A stretch of 64,000 nt of DNA from the NCBI RefSeq assembly GCF_048564905.1, contig NW_027328878.1, positions 248,001-312,000 on the forward strand, read 5' to 3'. The stretch's first letter is position 1; every line of letters starts with the position of its first letter. The translations under genes were made by a program, and so were the position numbers. The DNA comes from Vicugna pacos. Taxonomy: Eukaryota > Chordata > Mammalia > Artiodactyla > Camelidae. Positions 14,486-26,935 of the stretch are shown here, one piece after another. A model generated the notes under the pieces. It made no database searches and had not been told where the DNA came from. It saw nothing but the letters and a program-made list of their open reading frames with translations.

Positions 14486-17400
14486 ATGGAAAGACAATGA
14501 TCATTGTTTCCCATGTCATTTCTCATTACTGTTTTCGAAGGAAGTAATCGTGAGTCATAATAGAGTTATCCTAGATAAAGATGCAAATATATAAGTGATT
14601 CTAATAAATTAAACATAAAGATACTAATATAATTTGTGTTTTACCATGCCTTAAACTTTCTTCATGGTAACAGAAACTGATTTTGTAGGCATTAAAATTT
14701 CACTCTGTGAATTCATCTGAGATTAGGGAATGGATAAAAAATATAACCATGGCTGCTTTTCTTTGAGTGATAATATTCACTGTCTCAGACCAAAGGTCTC
14801 ATCTCCCCAACAGCATCAGTAAGTAAGGAACATGTTAGGTTGCTAAAAATCTCAGCATGATAAAACCTCAGAACTCCTACATTTCTTAACTGTTTTGCAA
14901 TTGGAATGCAAAAATGACAAAGATGTGATTTTGGAAAACAATATGGTGTTTTCCCATGGTTGCATTTGGGGATGTGAGGATAATCCCTGAGATCCACAGG
15001 AATTACCCTCGCTCAAGTGCTGGCAAAGAACTATAAAGTTTCTGCATTATTAGGACTGAGGACTGCTTTCAAAATAATGACTATGTTCACTGTATTCCAG
15101 GTAGTCCAACGAAATAAAGGTTATTGCTATTTGTAGTTGAACGGGAATACATCAGCTGTTCAGTCTCTATAAATTAGTCAATTGGTGTTCAAAGCCAAAA
15201 TATGTTGTGTCAACAATGAGAATTAAAAGAGAAATAAACTTGGACATAAGCTTAAATTAAAAAGGAGACACAATCCTGTGCTGGGCTCTGGGGATTGGAG
15301 ACTGTATATGTCTCAGTCCAATTCAATAGTTCAGTGGCTTGGCCCTAGCATCAGCTCGGGATTCAATGAAAAGGTAACAATTAGCATACTGGGAGAAATA
15401 TAATCTACCTCTCACTGATCAGAAGAAAATCTGGTGGCTCAATGAAACTCTTAATTCACAGAGATTCTGCCAGATGCAGAAGAAAAATTCACTGATGACT
15501 CAACTAAGACAAACTTTGTTACTGCTTAAAAATGCATCTTCACACACACACACACACAGTGGAAGACAGATTTGTTGTATTTAGTGGGAAGAATTCAGTA
15601 GGCAGAGCTCAGAGAATAGTTTTCAAAGCACCAGGTAACTTTTGTTCATTTGCCAATATTCTAGTTTTCCCAGGTAGAAAACTAGAGATGGAGAAACAAA
15701 CAATAGAATTTTTAGGATTTCTAATTTTGAAATTAAAGTGTAGCTTTTGCCTTATCACTATAGAATCTTGTTATGATGATTATGGTAAGACCCACTGTCT
15801 GATAAGGGAGCTGGAAACTAGCTGCTGAACCAGCCCTTCTGAACCCCAGACTGATAATGTAAGCTACAACATAGCCACCATCAGAGTTGAGCTGACAAAC
15901 TTGAAAACTTGATGTTTCTGTTATAGGAACAATCACTGTTGTCCAGACATAGATCTCCTGCTGCAAGTGGGCTCTTTCCTTCTCTTGGTAAAAGTCATAT
16001 TGGTGGGAAGTTGCTAGAGCTTACCCTGGCCCATTTGTCCATTCTCCAGATTATCAAAGGCTTTCTTCACAACTGGTGACACATTTTCTGGACTCAATTT
16101 TGTCTTTCCTGTCTTATCAGATGACACTGGCTGCATCATTGTGAGCAGAAGCCTTAGGCTCCCTGAACTTGCCTACAATTTTTCCAGAATTTCAGCTCAT
16201 TTCACATTTTGAAATTGCTTCACCATTTATTTTAAATTAATCGGAAATAGTCAAAGTCTTCCATGAATATTATATATTTCCTAATATCTGCAGAAATTTG
16301 GTATTCTTGCAGTTGGACAAATATTAAATTCTACCACCCTCACCTCTTTTTAGTCTACACAGTTCAGATTGCAATTTAGTTACTGAATACGACCACCCCA
16401 ACCAAGGTTCTAGTACCTCTTAGATACTTCCTGTGTGAAGGTTAGCAAGGGCACAATATATGTGGGGTGTATAAACCTACACTAAATGTTTGCAATGGCA
16501 CTGTCAATTCTGGATAAAGCTCTGATTCTAAGAAGTCAATTAATTAGAAATAAGTATAGTTATTGGTATGGGGAAGAGAATCAGCTATTTTGGGGTGGGT
16601 GGGTGATGAAGAGACAGGAAAAAAATCCAGCAAATGAGAATGGAATGCTTTAGGTCTCTGGAGGCGTGAATTAAGAAGAAAATAATACTTTGTCTCCTGT
16701 ACCTACCTCCAATTACAGTCTTGAGTGACTAACCTTGGGCTACGAAAAGAGCTAGTTTGTGGTGAAGATTAAAGACCATAATGAAACTGTTTGTAAACCA
16801 TGAAAGTTTTGTTGTTTCAGGAAAGTAGATTTTGTGTAAAGTCAACATGTATTTTTCATTAACTAAATACTAAAATGCATCCTGTGGTGTGAGCTGTGCT
16901 TACTGTGCTGGTATCCAAGTTAGACAAGGAAAGGGGGATAGACAGAAAATATCTGGAGGAGGTGATTTCTGTGCTGAGACTGGGGAAATCTAAATAGGTA
17001 AAAGGAGGACATTCTAAGTCCAAGGATAAGCTGGAGCAATAGTTGTGAGTTTGGATTTAATATGGTTGATAAGCATTTGCCTGGATGTATCTCCAGAAAC
17101 AGTGAAACATAAAGATATGCCAAATTAGTCAGATGTCAGATCTATAATGAAATGGCTAAACTATGTTGAGTTTGTGGGCTTAGATTTGGAAAAGCATTAA
17201 GTACTACTCTGAAGGTGTAAGCTTGTGTTTGGCTGGAACATGAAAATAACTTAAAATATTCACTCTAAAAATATATTGCATACTCTTGAGTGGAGGAAAA
17301 TAAAGCAACAATTGGAATGCTTAGAAAACAGCACAAGGAAGACCAGAGATAAAATTCCTTTTTAAATTTTACCACATGCTGAATATACCATCTGAGGCTA

Positions 17401-17740
17401 CATCATGTGACTTTATGATACCAGAGATGACATAATAAAGACCATGATCCCTGGGCCGGTTCCTGCATTTTCATCCTGTTCCAACATATCCTAACTTAAC
17501 ACATTTAATACTTTACACTGTGAACCAGAAACCACTTAGTAATTTTCCCTCTCTCCATGTTTTAGACTTTTTCCAAATTCTTCCATTTTCTCTTCTTCCT
17601 CACAGAAATTATTTAAATTTACACCCATATTGTTCCATCAAATGATCATATCAAACAAATATCTCTTTTTTTCTTTAAATGGTTACTTAGTCTCCCTTTT
17701 AACTCTTATCTCTAAAAAAATAAGGATAATAAAGTACACT
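14486..17740. other. Mostly non-L1 DNA 3' of HSFY (copy A)
   Basis: No recognisable long gene. It holds a short (CA)n at about 15,540-15,560. About 16,855-17,130 reads like a decayed ancient mammalian interspersed repeat of a family I cannot name. A possible coding-like remnant lies at 15,733-16,140 on the minus strand. The whole block is conserved in order in copy B (49,206-52,460). Confidence 0.6.
15733..16140 (-). other. Unidentified coding-like remnant downstream of HSFY (copy A)
   Basis: On the minus strand a 77-residue open frame (15,733-15,966) includes SSFQVCQLNSDGGY. Upstream of it, in another frame (about 16,040-16,140), a protein-like stretch includes VVKKAFDNLENGQMGQG. These compositions look less L1-like than the surroundings and might be a fragment of a processed or transposed gene copy. 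I do not recognise the protein. The equivalent in copy B (about 50,460-50,860) is also broken. It could be chance. Confidence 0.25.
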
Positions 17741-17746
17741 TCTATG

Positions 17747-17752
17747 TTTATT
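17747..17752 (-). promoter_or_regulatory. Candidate HSFY polyadenylation signal (copy A)
   Basis: AATAAA on the minus strand, about 94 bases past the HSFY stop codon (17,846-17,848). It is retained at the equivalent site in copy B (52,465-52,470). A second, closer AATAAA (17,802-17,807) is not kept in copy B. Confidence 0.5.
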
Positions 17753-17845
17753 GTTCAAATAAGAAAGTTGCAGATATTTGTCAATATTTGCAAACATCAA
17801 TTTTATTCTTTGTTATCATGCATAACCTGGTAGTCCTCTGGTAGT

Positions 17846-19524
17846 TCAGTTGTAATTAGGATGACGTTCATAAACTGAAGATGTCTGATGAGTTGGCCTT
17901 GAAAGAGAAGTAGCTGATGTATCAGCTATCACTGGCACTGGAAACCGTTGGTTGCTCACAGGTTGAAGTTTGCAAAAACGACCTTCATTGGCAGATATGT
18001 TGTGATATCTAATTGGAAAATTAGAAGGCTCCACCATCAGTCCAAAATAATTGCTCTGTAAGGGGGACAAGTTGCTGTATTGAGAAGTAGAAGTTGTAGT
18101 TGTAATGAAGTTCACAACACGGCCATTTGCTTCAGTGTAGCTGCTTTGAGAGTGCCCGTGGACAGTGGTCAACTGATTTAAAATAGCTAGTTGTTCCACT
18201 GCAATATTTTCTGGTGGTCTAACTGACGTTGATGATGGAGGAGAAAAATCACCTCTGATCGGGGTAATTTTATCACAAATTATGTGGCCAATAGAGGGCT
18301 TTCTTATTAGAGGCATGTTTAAATTTGCAGAAGGTAAAAATGCACTTTCTCCACTGGTGTCAGCCACAAAATCAGAATTATTTTTAGTAACATTACCCCC
18401 TCCTTTAAAGTGCTTCTTGTTGAAGTCTCGAGCCAAAGAAGACACCAGAGAGGCATTTTTAATCCCAACTCTTCTTTTTATTCTCACTAAAAGCTTGGGA
18501 AAGCCTCGTTTAAAATTTGGATTATGGTAGAACTGCAGCTACAACCAAAGGAGAAAAATTTTAGTAATAATTTAAACCAAAATACATAACTACAATAAGC
18601 CTTAACTTTAAAACCTCAGATTTCATGTTTAGTATGCAAAGATAAAATCATCAAAATATGAACATTGCTGACGATATTTTGAAGTTCCTTATTTGGAAAA
18701 TACACATTTAAATAGTATAGTCATCAAATTAAAGAATTTAGTGTTTGCAGTAACGGTGAATGCCACTTTTGAAAAGCAGCTTTCATACCTTTATTTAGAT
18801 TTCTGATAAGATTCATAGTTGCTAGCAAACTTTCTCATAATCTTGAAGAGTTAAGTCACTGTCCTCATTTTTAGAAAAAATAAAGAATTTTAGCATTTGT
18901 AGTTTTATACTATTTTCAAAATCAATCTTTACATTTATATAACCATAGATTGATGTACAGAATAAAATTTTATACATAAGTTATCAAGTCGTAACTAAAA
19001 TTTGTGTATACCTTGCTTAAAACAGAGGCTTCATTTTCTTCTGCCAGAAAGTCAACTAGACAAGCAGATCTTTGAAATTTCTGCCGCACTTTACTAAACC
19101 CATAAAGGTTAAGCTGTCTAACTAAACTTTTCATACTTCCAGTTTCAAATATTCTGAAAGGGGCCTTACTTTCCAAAACTTCCTTCTTAAAGACATCTTC
19201 ATCAATCACTATGGAAGTTCCATTATCATCCCACCAGATGGATTTAAATTAGTCACTCCCAGCCATTTTCCAGAGATTTCTTGGAAATGTCAGAGAACGA
19301 AAATAATTATCTTCATCTGGTTCCAAGATACAATGTGTGTAACATGGTCTTTTTATCAAGGATTCTTCAGACAAAGTCTGAAAAGCATTTTCTTCAATCA
19401 TACACCTCAAATCCAAGTCCCCAGAGAATGTTTGATCACACGATAGAGATCTACCAGGGTTTCCTGAATCAGTTGGTCCATCTTTAGGAGACACATCTTG
19501 AATTTCTGAAGAAATATGTGCCAT
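17846..19524 (-). pseudogene. HSFY: HSFY heat shock factor, copy A; one nonsense codon
   Basis: Heat shock transcription factor, Y-linked: a nuclear, testis-associated member of the HSF DNA-binding family. Exon 1 is 19,012-19,524 (171 codons, start MAHISSEIQDVS) with a good donor AAG|GTATAC. The intron is 473 bp. Exon 2 is 17,846-18,538, preceded by acceptor GGTTGTAG and ending HPNYN-stop. The spliced length is 401 residues, the length I recall for human HSFY1, and both ends match it closely. The HSF winged-helix domain covers about residues 81-205, with the recognition helix SLVRQLNLYGF intact. Codon 92 (19,249-19,251), Gln in human and in copy B, is TAA here, so a full-length product is not expected; every other codon is open. 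The exon 2 frame has no ATG at its left end (VRIKRR begins with GTG), so it is not a separate gene. Identification is firm; pseudogene status rests on that single codon. Confidence 0.93.
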
Positions 19525-19656
19525 CTCAAATAACTTTTCCTACAGCTACTTTTCTAATCTGCATGATTTTGAGCACTGCAGCTTCAAATGCTGCTTAAGC
19601 AGGCCTGCACATTTAAACTGATAGGCCATCCACATGGTTCTCAACCTGAGTGGCTG

Positions 19657-19689
19657 TGACATCACAAAAAGACTGGTCTCTTAGCAACC
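19657..19689 (-). promoter_or_regulatory. CRE-like and X-box-like promoter elements of HSFY (copy A)
   Basis: On the minus strand, GTTGCTAAGAGACC (19,676-19,689) resembles an RFX X-box, and GTGATGTCA (19,657-19,665) resembles a CRE. They lie about 130-165 bases upstream of the ATG. No TATA box is evident. CREM and RFX2 are known testis regulators that use such sites. The CRE core and the X-box half-site are both kept in copy B. Function is inferred. Confidence 0.45.
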
Positions 19690-20420
19690 CAAGTGTAAAA
19701 ATCAGCCAGTGTTTCCTTCTCATTAATCCAGTTAAAATGAAATATATAGGATATTTATTTTTATACTGTGATGTGCAAATATTTTCCAGAGAATATCTTT
19801 TTAAACAATTTAACTTTGGGGTGTATGAGATAAAAACAATCTCATTCCTTTTGTACCCAAATTTATACAACATTGGTGAACAGAGTTTAAATATGCACAA
19901 AATAAGTAAAATAATTTTAAAGTATTGGAATTTAAAGTGAAATTCGTGTAAAATTTTTACAGAAAAATTATAACAATTTCAATATCATTTGTAATTAAAG
20001 TGAAACCAAATTTGATTTTTAAACGGAAGTAGTTATTTCTCTGTGTACTTTACAATAAGTAGCTCTGTATTCAAAACATCAGCAGAATAAATATCAGTTT
20101 ATTTGTTATGTTTATAAATAAATGTTAAATATTTATGAATTAAAATTAAATTAAAATAATCAATCAAATGTAAGAAATTCCAAAGGGGGGAATTTTTGTA
20201 TTAAAATTTATTTCAGTGCTATAAATAAAAAAAGTAATTTAATATTCTACTTTACAATTACACAAGAGAAAAATCTGATTGTACACTTACAAATGTTTAT
20301 TTTTGCCATTCTTTCACTCAGAAGTTTTTAAGTCCCTAGAAGGAATAATTTTTCTTGTCACCATTTAATCCATACTCTTGTGGCTTCTGTTAAGTGTTTC
20401 AAAATAATGTTGATAAATAC
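19690..20420. other. HSFY 5' flank, no gene seen (copy A)
   Basis: AT-rich DNA without a recognised element. It is conserved in order with about 54,413-55,140. Open frames here are short and do not look coding. Confidence 0.6.
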
Positions 20421-20505
20421 AGTTATGCACAAGGTCCTGGGTTCTATAAGCAGTGACTCCATTAAGGGGCAAACAAACAAACAATCAAAAAACAAAAAAA
20501 TAACA
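20421..20505 (+). mobile_element. tRNA-Ala-derived SINE remnant, Vic-1-like (copy A)
   Basis: GCACAAGGTCCTGGGTTC followed by a degraded anticipated B-box region, CTCCATTAA, and then an A-rich (CAAA)n tail. The GCACGAGGTCCTGGGTTC...CCTCCA text is the 3' half of tRNA-Ala as used by the camelid Vic-1 SINE family. The 5' half is not recognisable. Equivalent: 55,141-55,225. Confidence 0.6.
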
Positions 20506-20915
20506 TTATATGTGGGTTAGTGTGGAAAAGACAAGGTAATGCATTTTAGGAAGCCATATGTTTTCCAGTCCTGAAACAGTTGGCATTGTTAGTATAATAC
20601 GGCATTTTAAGGCAAGTGATTTTTCACTAATTGCAAATAGTAGCTATGCTCTGTATCAGTAAACTGTAGTAAATCCAGTTCTACCAAAACTTATATTATT
20701 TATTTAGAAATAAATTCCATTAAACATAAGCCAAATTCAAAATGAGTGATAAAATTTTTAAATAAATAAATGTATACTCAAGCTACAATGTATATTTTTC
20801 CTTCAGTATGTGTATATTCCATTCTAAATAAATATTATCAACCTGAATTCATTGCATATTATAAGAATTATAAACTATAGTTAAGTATGATTTAGCCCTG
20901 ATCCATAAATATTAT
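20506..20915. other. AT-rich spacer, nothing recognised (copy A)
   Basis: No gene or clear repeat. Equivalent to about 55,226-55,648. Confidence 0.5.
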
Positions 20916-21640
20916 TTAACATACACAAATCAATAAATGTGATACCATCCCTTAAAAAACAGAGAATTCAAATGTAACAATCTCAAAAAATGTAGGAAAA
21001 TTATTGACAGAACTGATCTTAACTTTTGTATACATAAAATTCTTAACAAATTCTCTCTAGATAGAATATAACTAAATATAAAATTAGCCATATATGAAAA
21101 ACCCATGACTTTCATCAAGTTCAATATTAACATAAAGGAAAGTTTTCCTTTGGTACAGTAATACGAAAAAGTAGCTCATCGTCACAAGTCCTAAATTACA
21201 CTACAAGAAGCCCTAGCCAGAAAAACTAGTCAAGAAACATTAAAAAAGACATCCAACTTGTAAACAAGCAGTACAATTTTTACAGATGACATAATTACAC
21301 ATAGATGGAAAACTCCATAGACTCCTCCAGTGACTGTTAGAAATTGTCAACAAACTTAATAAACTTGCATAATACAAAATCAATATACAAATATCTGTTG
21401 CATTTTTATATACTAACAACAAATTATCAGAAATAGTAATTAGGAAAACTATTGTGTGTAAACTTATACCAAAAATAATAAAATAGGAATAAAATAGATA
21501 AGTGAAATAAAAGATCTAAACATAGGTCTACAAATTAAAGATGTAAGAAATATAAGTAAACCAAATAAATAAAAGATATTCTGTGCTCATAGATTGTATA
21601 CAATGTGAGGAAATACTCTAATCTATCTTTCACATGTTCA
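20916..21640 (+). mobile_element. L1 ORF2 mid-fragment, plus strand (copy A)
   Basis: Matches L1 ORF2 RT-region text on the plus strand, for example the stretch 21,340-21,440 (AATACAAAATCAATATACAA followed by TACTAACAACAAATTATCAG). Both ends are truncated and no frame is left. Equivalent: about 55,650-56,330. Confidence 0.7.
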
Positions 21641-22140
21641 ATCTCCGCAGCACTACTTATTGAGGAGAATGTCTTTTCTTCATTTTATACTCTTGCTTCC
21701 TTTTTCATGGGTTAATTGATCATAGGTGTGAGGGATTATATCTGGTTGCACTATTCTCTTCTATTGATTGGTGTCAGTTTTTGATCCAGGATCATGTTTT
21801 TTAAATTACTAAATCTTTAAAGACTCTTTAACATCTGATTATTTAACACTATTAGATTTAATACTACTTTTCAATATTATTTTGGCAAGTCGTGATATTT
21901 ATGGTTACATATAAATTTTGAAATTATTTGTTCTATTTAATGGAAAAATCTCATGGGTATTTTGACATGAATCACACTAAATGTAGATTGCCTTATGTAG
22001 TATGTTTGTTTCAACCACATAGTTTCACATCATTAACATAAGAGATCTTCTCATTTCTTGGGAACAGATTTAATTACATTCATCAATGTTTTCTATTTTT
22101 TAATGTATAGGTATTCATCTTATTTGTTACCTTGATTTAG
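21641..22140 (-). mobile_element. L1 ORF2 fragment, minus strand (copy A)
   Basis: Reverse complement of L1 ORF2 sequence (21,650-21,790 and 22,010-22,130 are typical). It lies between two plus-strand L1 pieces. Equivalent: about 56,345-56,870. Confidence 0.65.
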
Positions 22141-22199
22141 GTATTCTTTACATATGTAAATAATTATATATATTACATTTGTAAACTGGTTCCCTACAC

Positions 22200-25100
22200 A
22201 AATATAACAGGTAGAAGGCAGTGGCAAGATATATTCAAAGTCTTGAATGAAAGAAAGCTGTAATCTAAGATAATTTATCAAGCAAGTCTATTTTTTAGAA
22301 TAGAAGGAGAGATAAATAACATCCATAAAAGTGAATACTTAAAGAATTTAGCAACAGAAATGAAATAATGAAGATCTAGTCTAAAGAAATAAAACAGAAA
22401 TCTATAGAAAGTAGAAAGACATAATTAGAAATGCAATAGCTGCCATGACATAAAATAGAATATACATGATGTTGTAAAACAGGACATCATAATTTTTAAG
22501 GGTCAGTGAGTGAAACAGGACAATACAGAGTATTTTCTTCTTGTTTCTCTTCTCTGTAGGAGGGGTTAGAGTTTGTATTCCTATCAGTCAAAATAAACAG
22601 ATATATTAACGGGTCAATACACATACAAAAGAGGGTAACCAGAAGTCAAAAGCTTACAATGAATTAACAAAGCCAAAAAGAAATCAAGATAATAAAGAAA
22701 ACTTATAAAATCACAAAAAGAAAAAGAAATGAACAAAAAGGAAATAGAAAATCAACTGGGAAATTAAGTTCAATATGGAAATAAACAACAATCTATCAAT
22801 AATTATCAAAACAGTTAATAGACTAAGTGCTTCAATCAAAAATATTTATTGTCAGATGGGATATTATAACAAGACCCTACATTATGAAGCATACAAGGGA
22901 CCCACTTTAGTAAGAGGAAAACACATCAATTGAAAGTCAGAAGATGGAAAAATGTATTCCATGCAAATGGACATGACAAGAAAGCAGGACTATGAGTACT
23001 GACTTCACACAAAATAGACTTTACATGAAAGGCCATAGAGAAAGATAAACAAGGACATGATATAATGATTAAAGGAGCAATACAAAATGAGGGTATTATA
23101 CTCATTAAGATATATGCACTCAATATATGAGCACCTAAATATGTAAAGCAAATACTAATAGATTAAAAAGGGAGAAATCGGAGGTAACACAATCACAGTA
23201 GGAGACTCTAACTCCCCATTACCATGACTAGACAAGCTTTCAGACAGAATATATAATAGAACAAAGATACTAAAATATACGATGAAATAACTGGAGTTGG
23301 TTGATATTTTCAAAACACTACTTCTCCACAAATCAGAATATACATTCTTTTCTAGTGCACATGGAACATTTTCGAGGAGAGATTATGTACTCAGGTACAG
23401 AAGAGGCCTCAACAAACTTAAGAAGATAAAAATTTTTTCAAGCAACTTTTCTGAGTATACCATGAAAGTAGAAATCAATCACAGAAAAACAGGGAGAAAA
23501 AATTACAGCATGTAGATTAAACAACATGGTACTAAAACAAGTAGGGGAGGTGAAGAAGTAAAATAAGAAATAAAAAATATATCGAGAAATATGACAAAAC
23601 CCTATGCAAAGTTTATGTAATACAAATAAAGCAGGCTTTAGAGGGAAGTTCATAGTGACAAGGCCCTCCTCAAAGAAGAGCAATTTCAAATAAATAATCT
23701 AACGTTCTATAAACACTAATCATGAAAGAAGAGCAAACAAAACCAAAAGTCAGCATAAAGAGGGAAATATTTAAGGTCATGGAAGAAAGAATTGAATTAG
23801 AGTTTAAAAAATAGAAAAAATCAAACTATTTTTTGAAATAGTAAACAAAATTGACAAAACTCTGGACAGATCATCAACAAGAATAGAGAGAGTACACAAA
23901 TATCATAAGAAATGACAATGGAGAAACCACAAAGAGTACAAAAATTTGCAAAATATCATAAGGGACTATCATGAGCAACTATATGGAAACAAACTGGAAA
24001 AAAAGGAAGAAATTCAGAAGTTTCTGGAAACATTCAGCCCACCATTTTTTCATTAAGAAAATATTAACCATTTGAACAGAGAGATCACCAGAAATGGAAT
24101 ACAATTATCAATAAAATAAAAAATCAGTGCAAACAAAATTCAGACCCTAATATCTTCACTGGGGAATTTGACCAATCATTCAAAGAAAAATCCATGCCAC
24201 TCCTCCTCAAACTTTTCCAAAAACTTGATATAGAGAGAGTACTCCCAATCTCACACCATAGGGCCAACATCAAACTGATACCAAAACCAGAAAAAGACAC
24301 TACACCAAAGACAATAGGCCAATAACATTGATAAACTTAGATGTAAAATTCTTTAAGAATTTATTAACAAAAAGAATCCAACAGCATGTAAAAAAGATTA
24401 CACACCATGGTCAAGTTAGATTCATACCAGGAACACAAGGATGGTTGAACATATGCAAATCAATCAATCAATTGTGATACACCATATTAACAAAGGCAGG
24501 AAAAAAACCACATGATCATCTCAGTAGATACAAAAAAGCATTTCATAATATTTAAAACCTATTTGCAATAAAAGTTCTTATCACAGTGGGCATAGAGGGA
24601 CCATATCTCAACATTATGAAAGCTATTTATGACCAACATATAGCCAGCAAAAATCTCAAAGGTGAAAAACTGAAACACTTCCCAAAAATCCTGAGACAAG
24701 TCAAGGCTGCCCATTCTCACTATTTCAATTCAATATAGTCTCAGAAGTCCTAGCAACAAAGATCAGGCAAGAAAAAGAGAGAAAAGAATTCAGACTGGAA
24801 AAGAAGAGGTAAAATTGCCATGATACGCAGACATGACACTATATAGAGGAAACTGTAAAAGCTTCACTAATAAGTACTTAGGCTAAAAAAGGAACAGGGC
24901 AAGGTACCCAGAGTAATGTACAGAAACCAATAGCATTTCTTTACATTACCATTCAACAACAGGAAAACAAAGTATAGAAACAACCGCTTTTATAACTGCA
25001 CCCAAAACTACTAAATGCTTAAGAATAAATCTGACCAAGGAGGTGAATATCTTATGGAGGGACAACTAGAAAACATTGATTTAGGAAATCAAAAAAATTT

Positions 25101-26935
25101 GAAAAATTGAAAAAATACCCAATGAACATGTAACGGAAGAAACAAAATTGTTAAAATGGCCATACTGCCCAAGGCAATCAACAGACTTAATGTGATTTCC
25201 TATCGAATTATGAAAACATTTCTTTTTAGGACTGAACCAAATGATCCTAAGATTTACACAGAGTCCTAAAAAATCCATAATTTCCAATGAATATTCAAAA
25301 TAAAGTAAGAGGATGGAGGAATAAACCACCAGGTCTCCATACACTTTTGCAGAGATACAATAATCAAAATGACAAGGTACTGGTACAGAAAGAGGCATAT
25401 GGAAAAATGGAACAGAATACAGGGCCTAGGAATAAATCTACAGGCCTATGTTGTATGAATCATTGACAGAGTAGCCAAGAATATTACAGAGAAAAGACCA
25501 TCTCTTCACCAAATGCTGTTGGGAAAACTGGATAGCAGCATACAGAGCAATGGAGTTAGAACACTCCTTCATTGCATACACAAGAATAAACTCAAAATGG
25601 CTTGAAGACTGAAATGTAAGGGAAGACACAGTAAATCTCCTAGAAGAAAACAAAGGCAAAACACTCTGAGATAAATCTCAGCAATGATCTCCTAGAACAG
25701 CATACTCAGGTAATGGATGTAAGAGCAAAATTAATAAATGGAACCTAATTAAACATAAGTTTTTGGACAGCAAAGGAGATCATAAACAAAGCAAAATGAC
25801 AACCTACAGGATTAAAGAAGACATTTAGAATTGATGCAACTGACAAAGTCTTAATTTCCAAAATATAAAGACTTCATACAACCTAATAATAATAATAATA
25901 AAACAAGAAACCCAATCTGAAAATGGGCAGAAGCCCCAAACAAGCAATTCTCAAATAGAGACATACAAATGCCACACAGATATATGAAAAAAAAAATTCT
26001 CATTATCATTATTATAGAAGGGCAATTTAAAAATATGATGAAGTATCACCTCACAATAGTCACAATGGCCATCATTCAAAAATCCACAAACAATAAATGC
26101 TGGGGTAGCTGTGAAGAAAGTGAACCGTCCTACACTGATAAAAGGAATGTAGTTTGGTGCAGTCATTGTGGAATACAGGATGGGGATTCCTCAAAAGAAT
26201 AAAAATAGACTTAACATATGATTCAGCAATCCCACTTCTGGGTATATATCAAAGAGAACTCTAATTCAAAAGACACCTGCACCTCAATGTTCTTAGCAGT
26301 GCTATATACAACAGCCATGACATGGAAGCAACCTAATGGTCCAACAACTGATGACAGTATTCAGAAATTATGCCGTATTTACACAATGGAGTAATATTCT
26401 GCAATAGAAAATGATAAAACAATGACATTTGCAGCAAAATGGATGTCCCCATAAAGTGACATTCTAATTGAAGTAAACCAGAAGGAGAAAGAAAAATAAT
26501 ACATGACATGACATATGTGTAATATTAAAAAAAATTTGGATGAGGACACAATGATTTCATCTACAAAATTTAAGCACACTTGCAGACCTAATAAAATATT
26601 TTATGATTAATGCGGAAAGGGGCTGTGAGAGGATATATATGGGAACTTTCATTTATAAAAAGTTATCTGCTATATATAAAAATAGATTTTTTCAAAATTT
26701 CTTTCGTATGACACAGGGCAGTAAGTTAAATATCATGAAGTAAACTTTAATAGTTACACAAATGTATGCATGTACGGGAACACTGTGATCTACACAACAG
26801 ATTTACACATTGTAAATGTCAGTACTTCAATGATAAATAAATGAATAAATATGTAAATAAGTAAATAAATAAATATATATAAGTTAATAAGTAAATAAAT
26901 AAATAAATAATATCTAAATAAAAAATTTAGTAATA
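22200..26935 (+). mobile_element. Long L1, plus strand, with (AAAT)n tail (copy A)
   Basis: Starts near the ORF1/ORF2 boundary (AGAAGGCAGTGGCAAGATAT at about 22,213), runs through a whole decayed ORF2 (endonuclease-like 22,780-23,500, RT 24,100-24,900, C-terminus about 25,900-26,450), then a 3' UTR and an (AAAT)n-rich tail at 26,830-26,935. Small frames such as 25,969-26,202 match the ORF2 C-terminal region. It is inactive. The copy B equivalent (56,910-62,335) carries a younger L1 insert. Confidence 0.85.

Noticed and set aside
17846-18487. A stand-alone 213-codon gene starting MRIKRR
   Set aside because: The first codon is GTG, not ATG, and the frame is simply HSFY exon 2 read from within; it continues upstream to the splice acceptor at 18,538.
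17846-19524. HSFX in place of HSFY
   Set aside because: The N-terminus MAHISSEIQDVS, the C-terminus HPNYN and the 401-residue length fit HSFY; the X-linked relative differs strongly at both ends.
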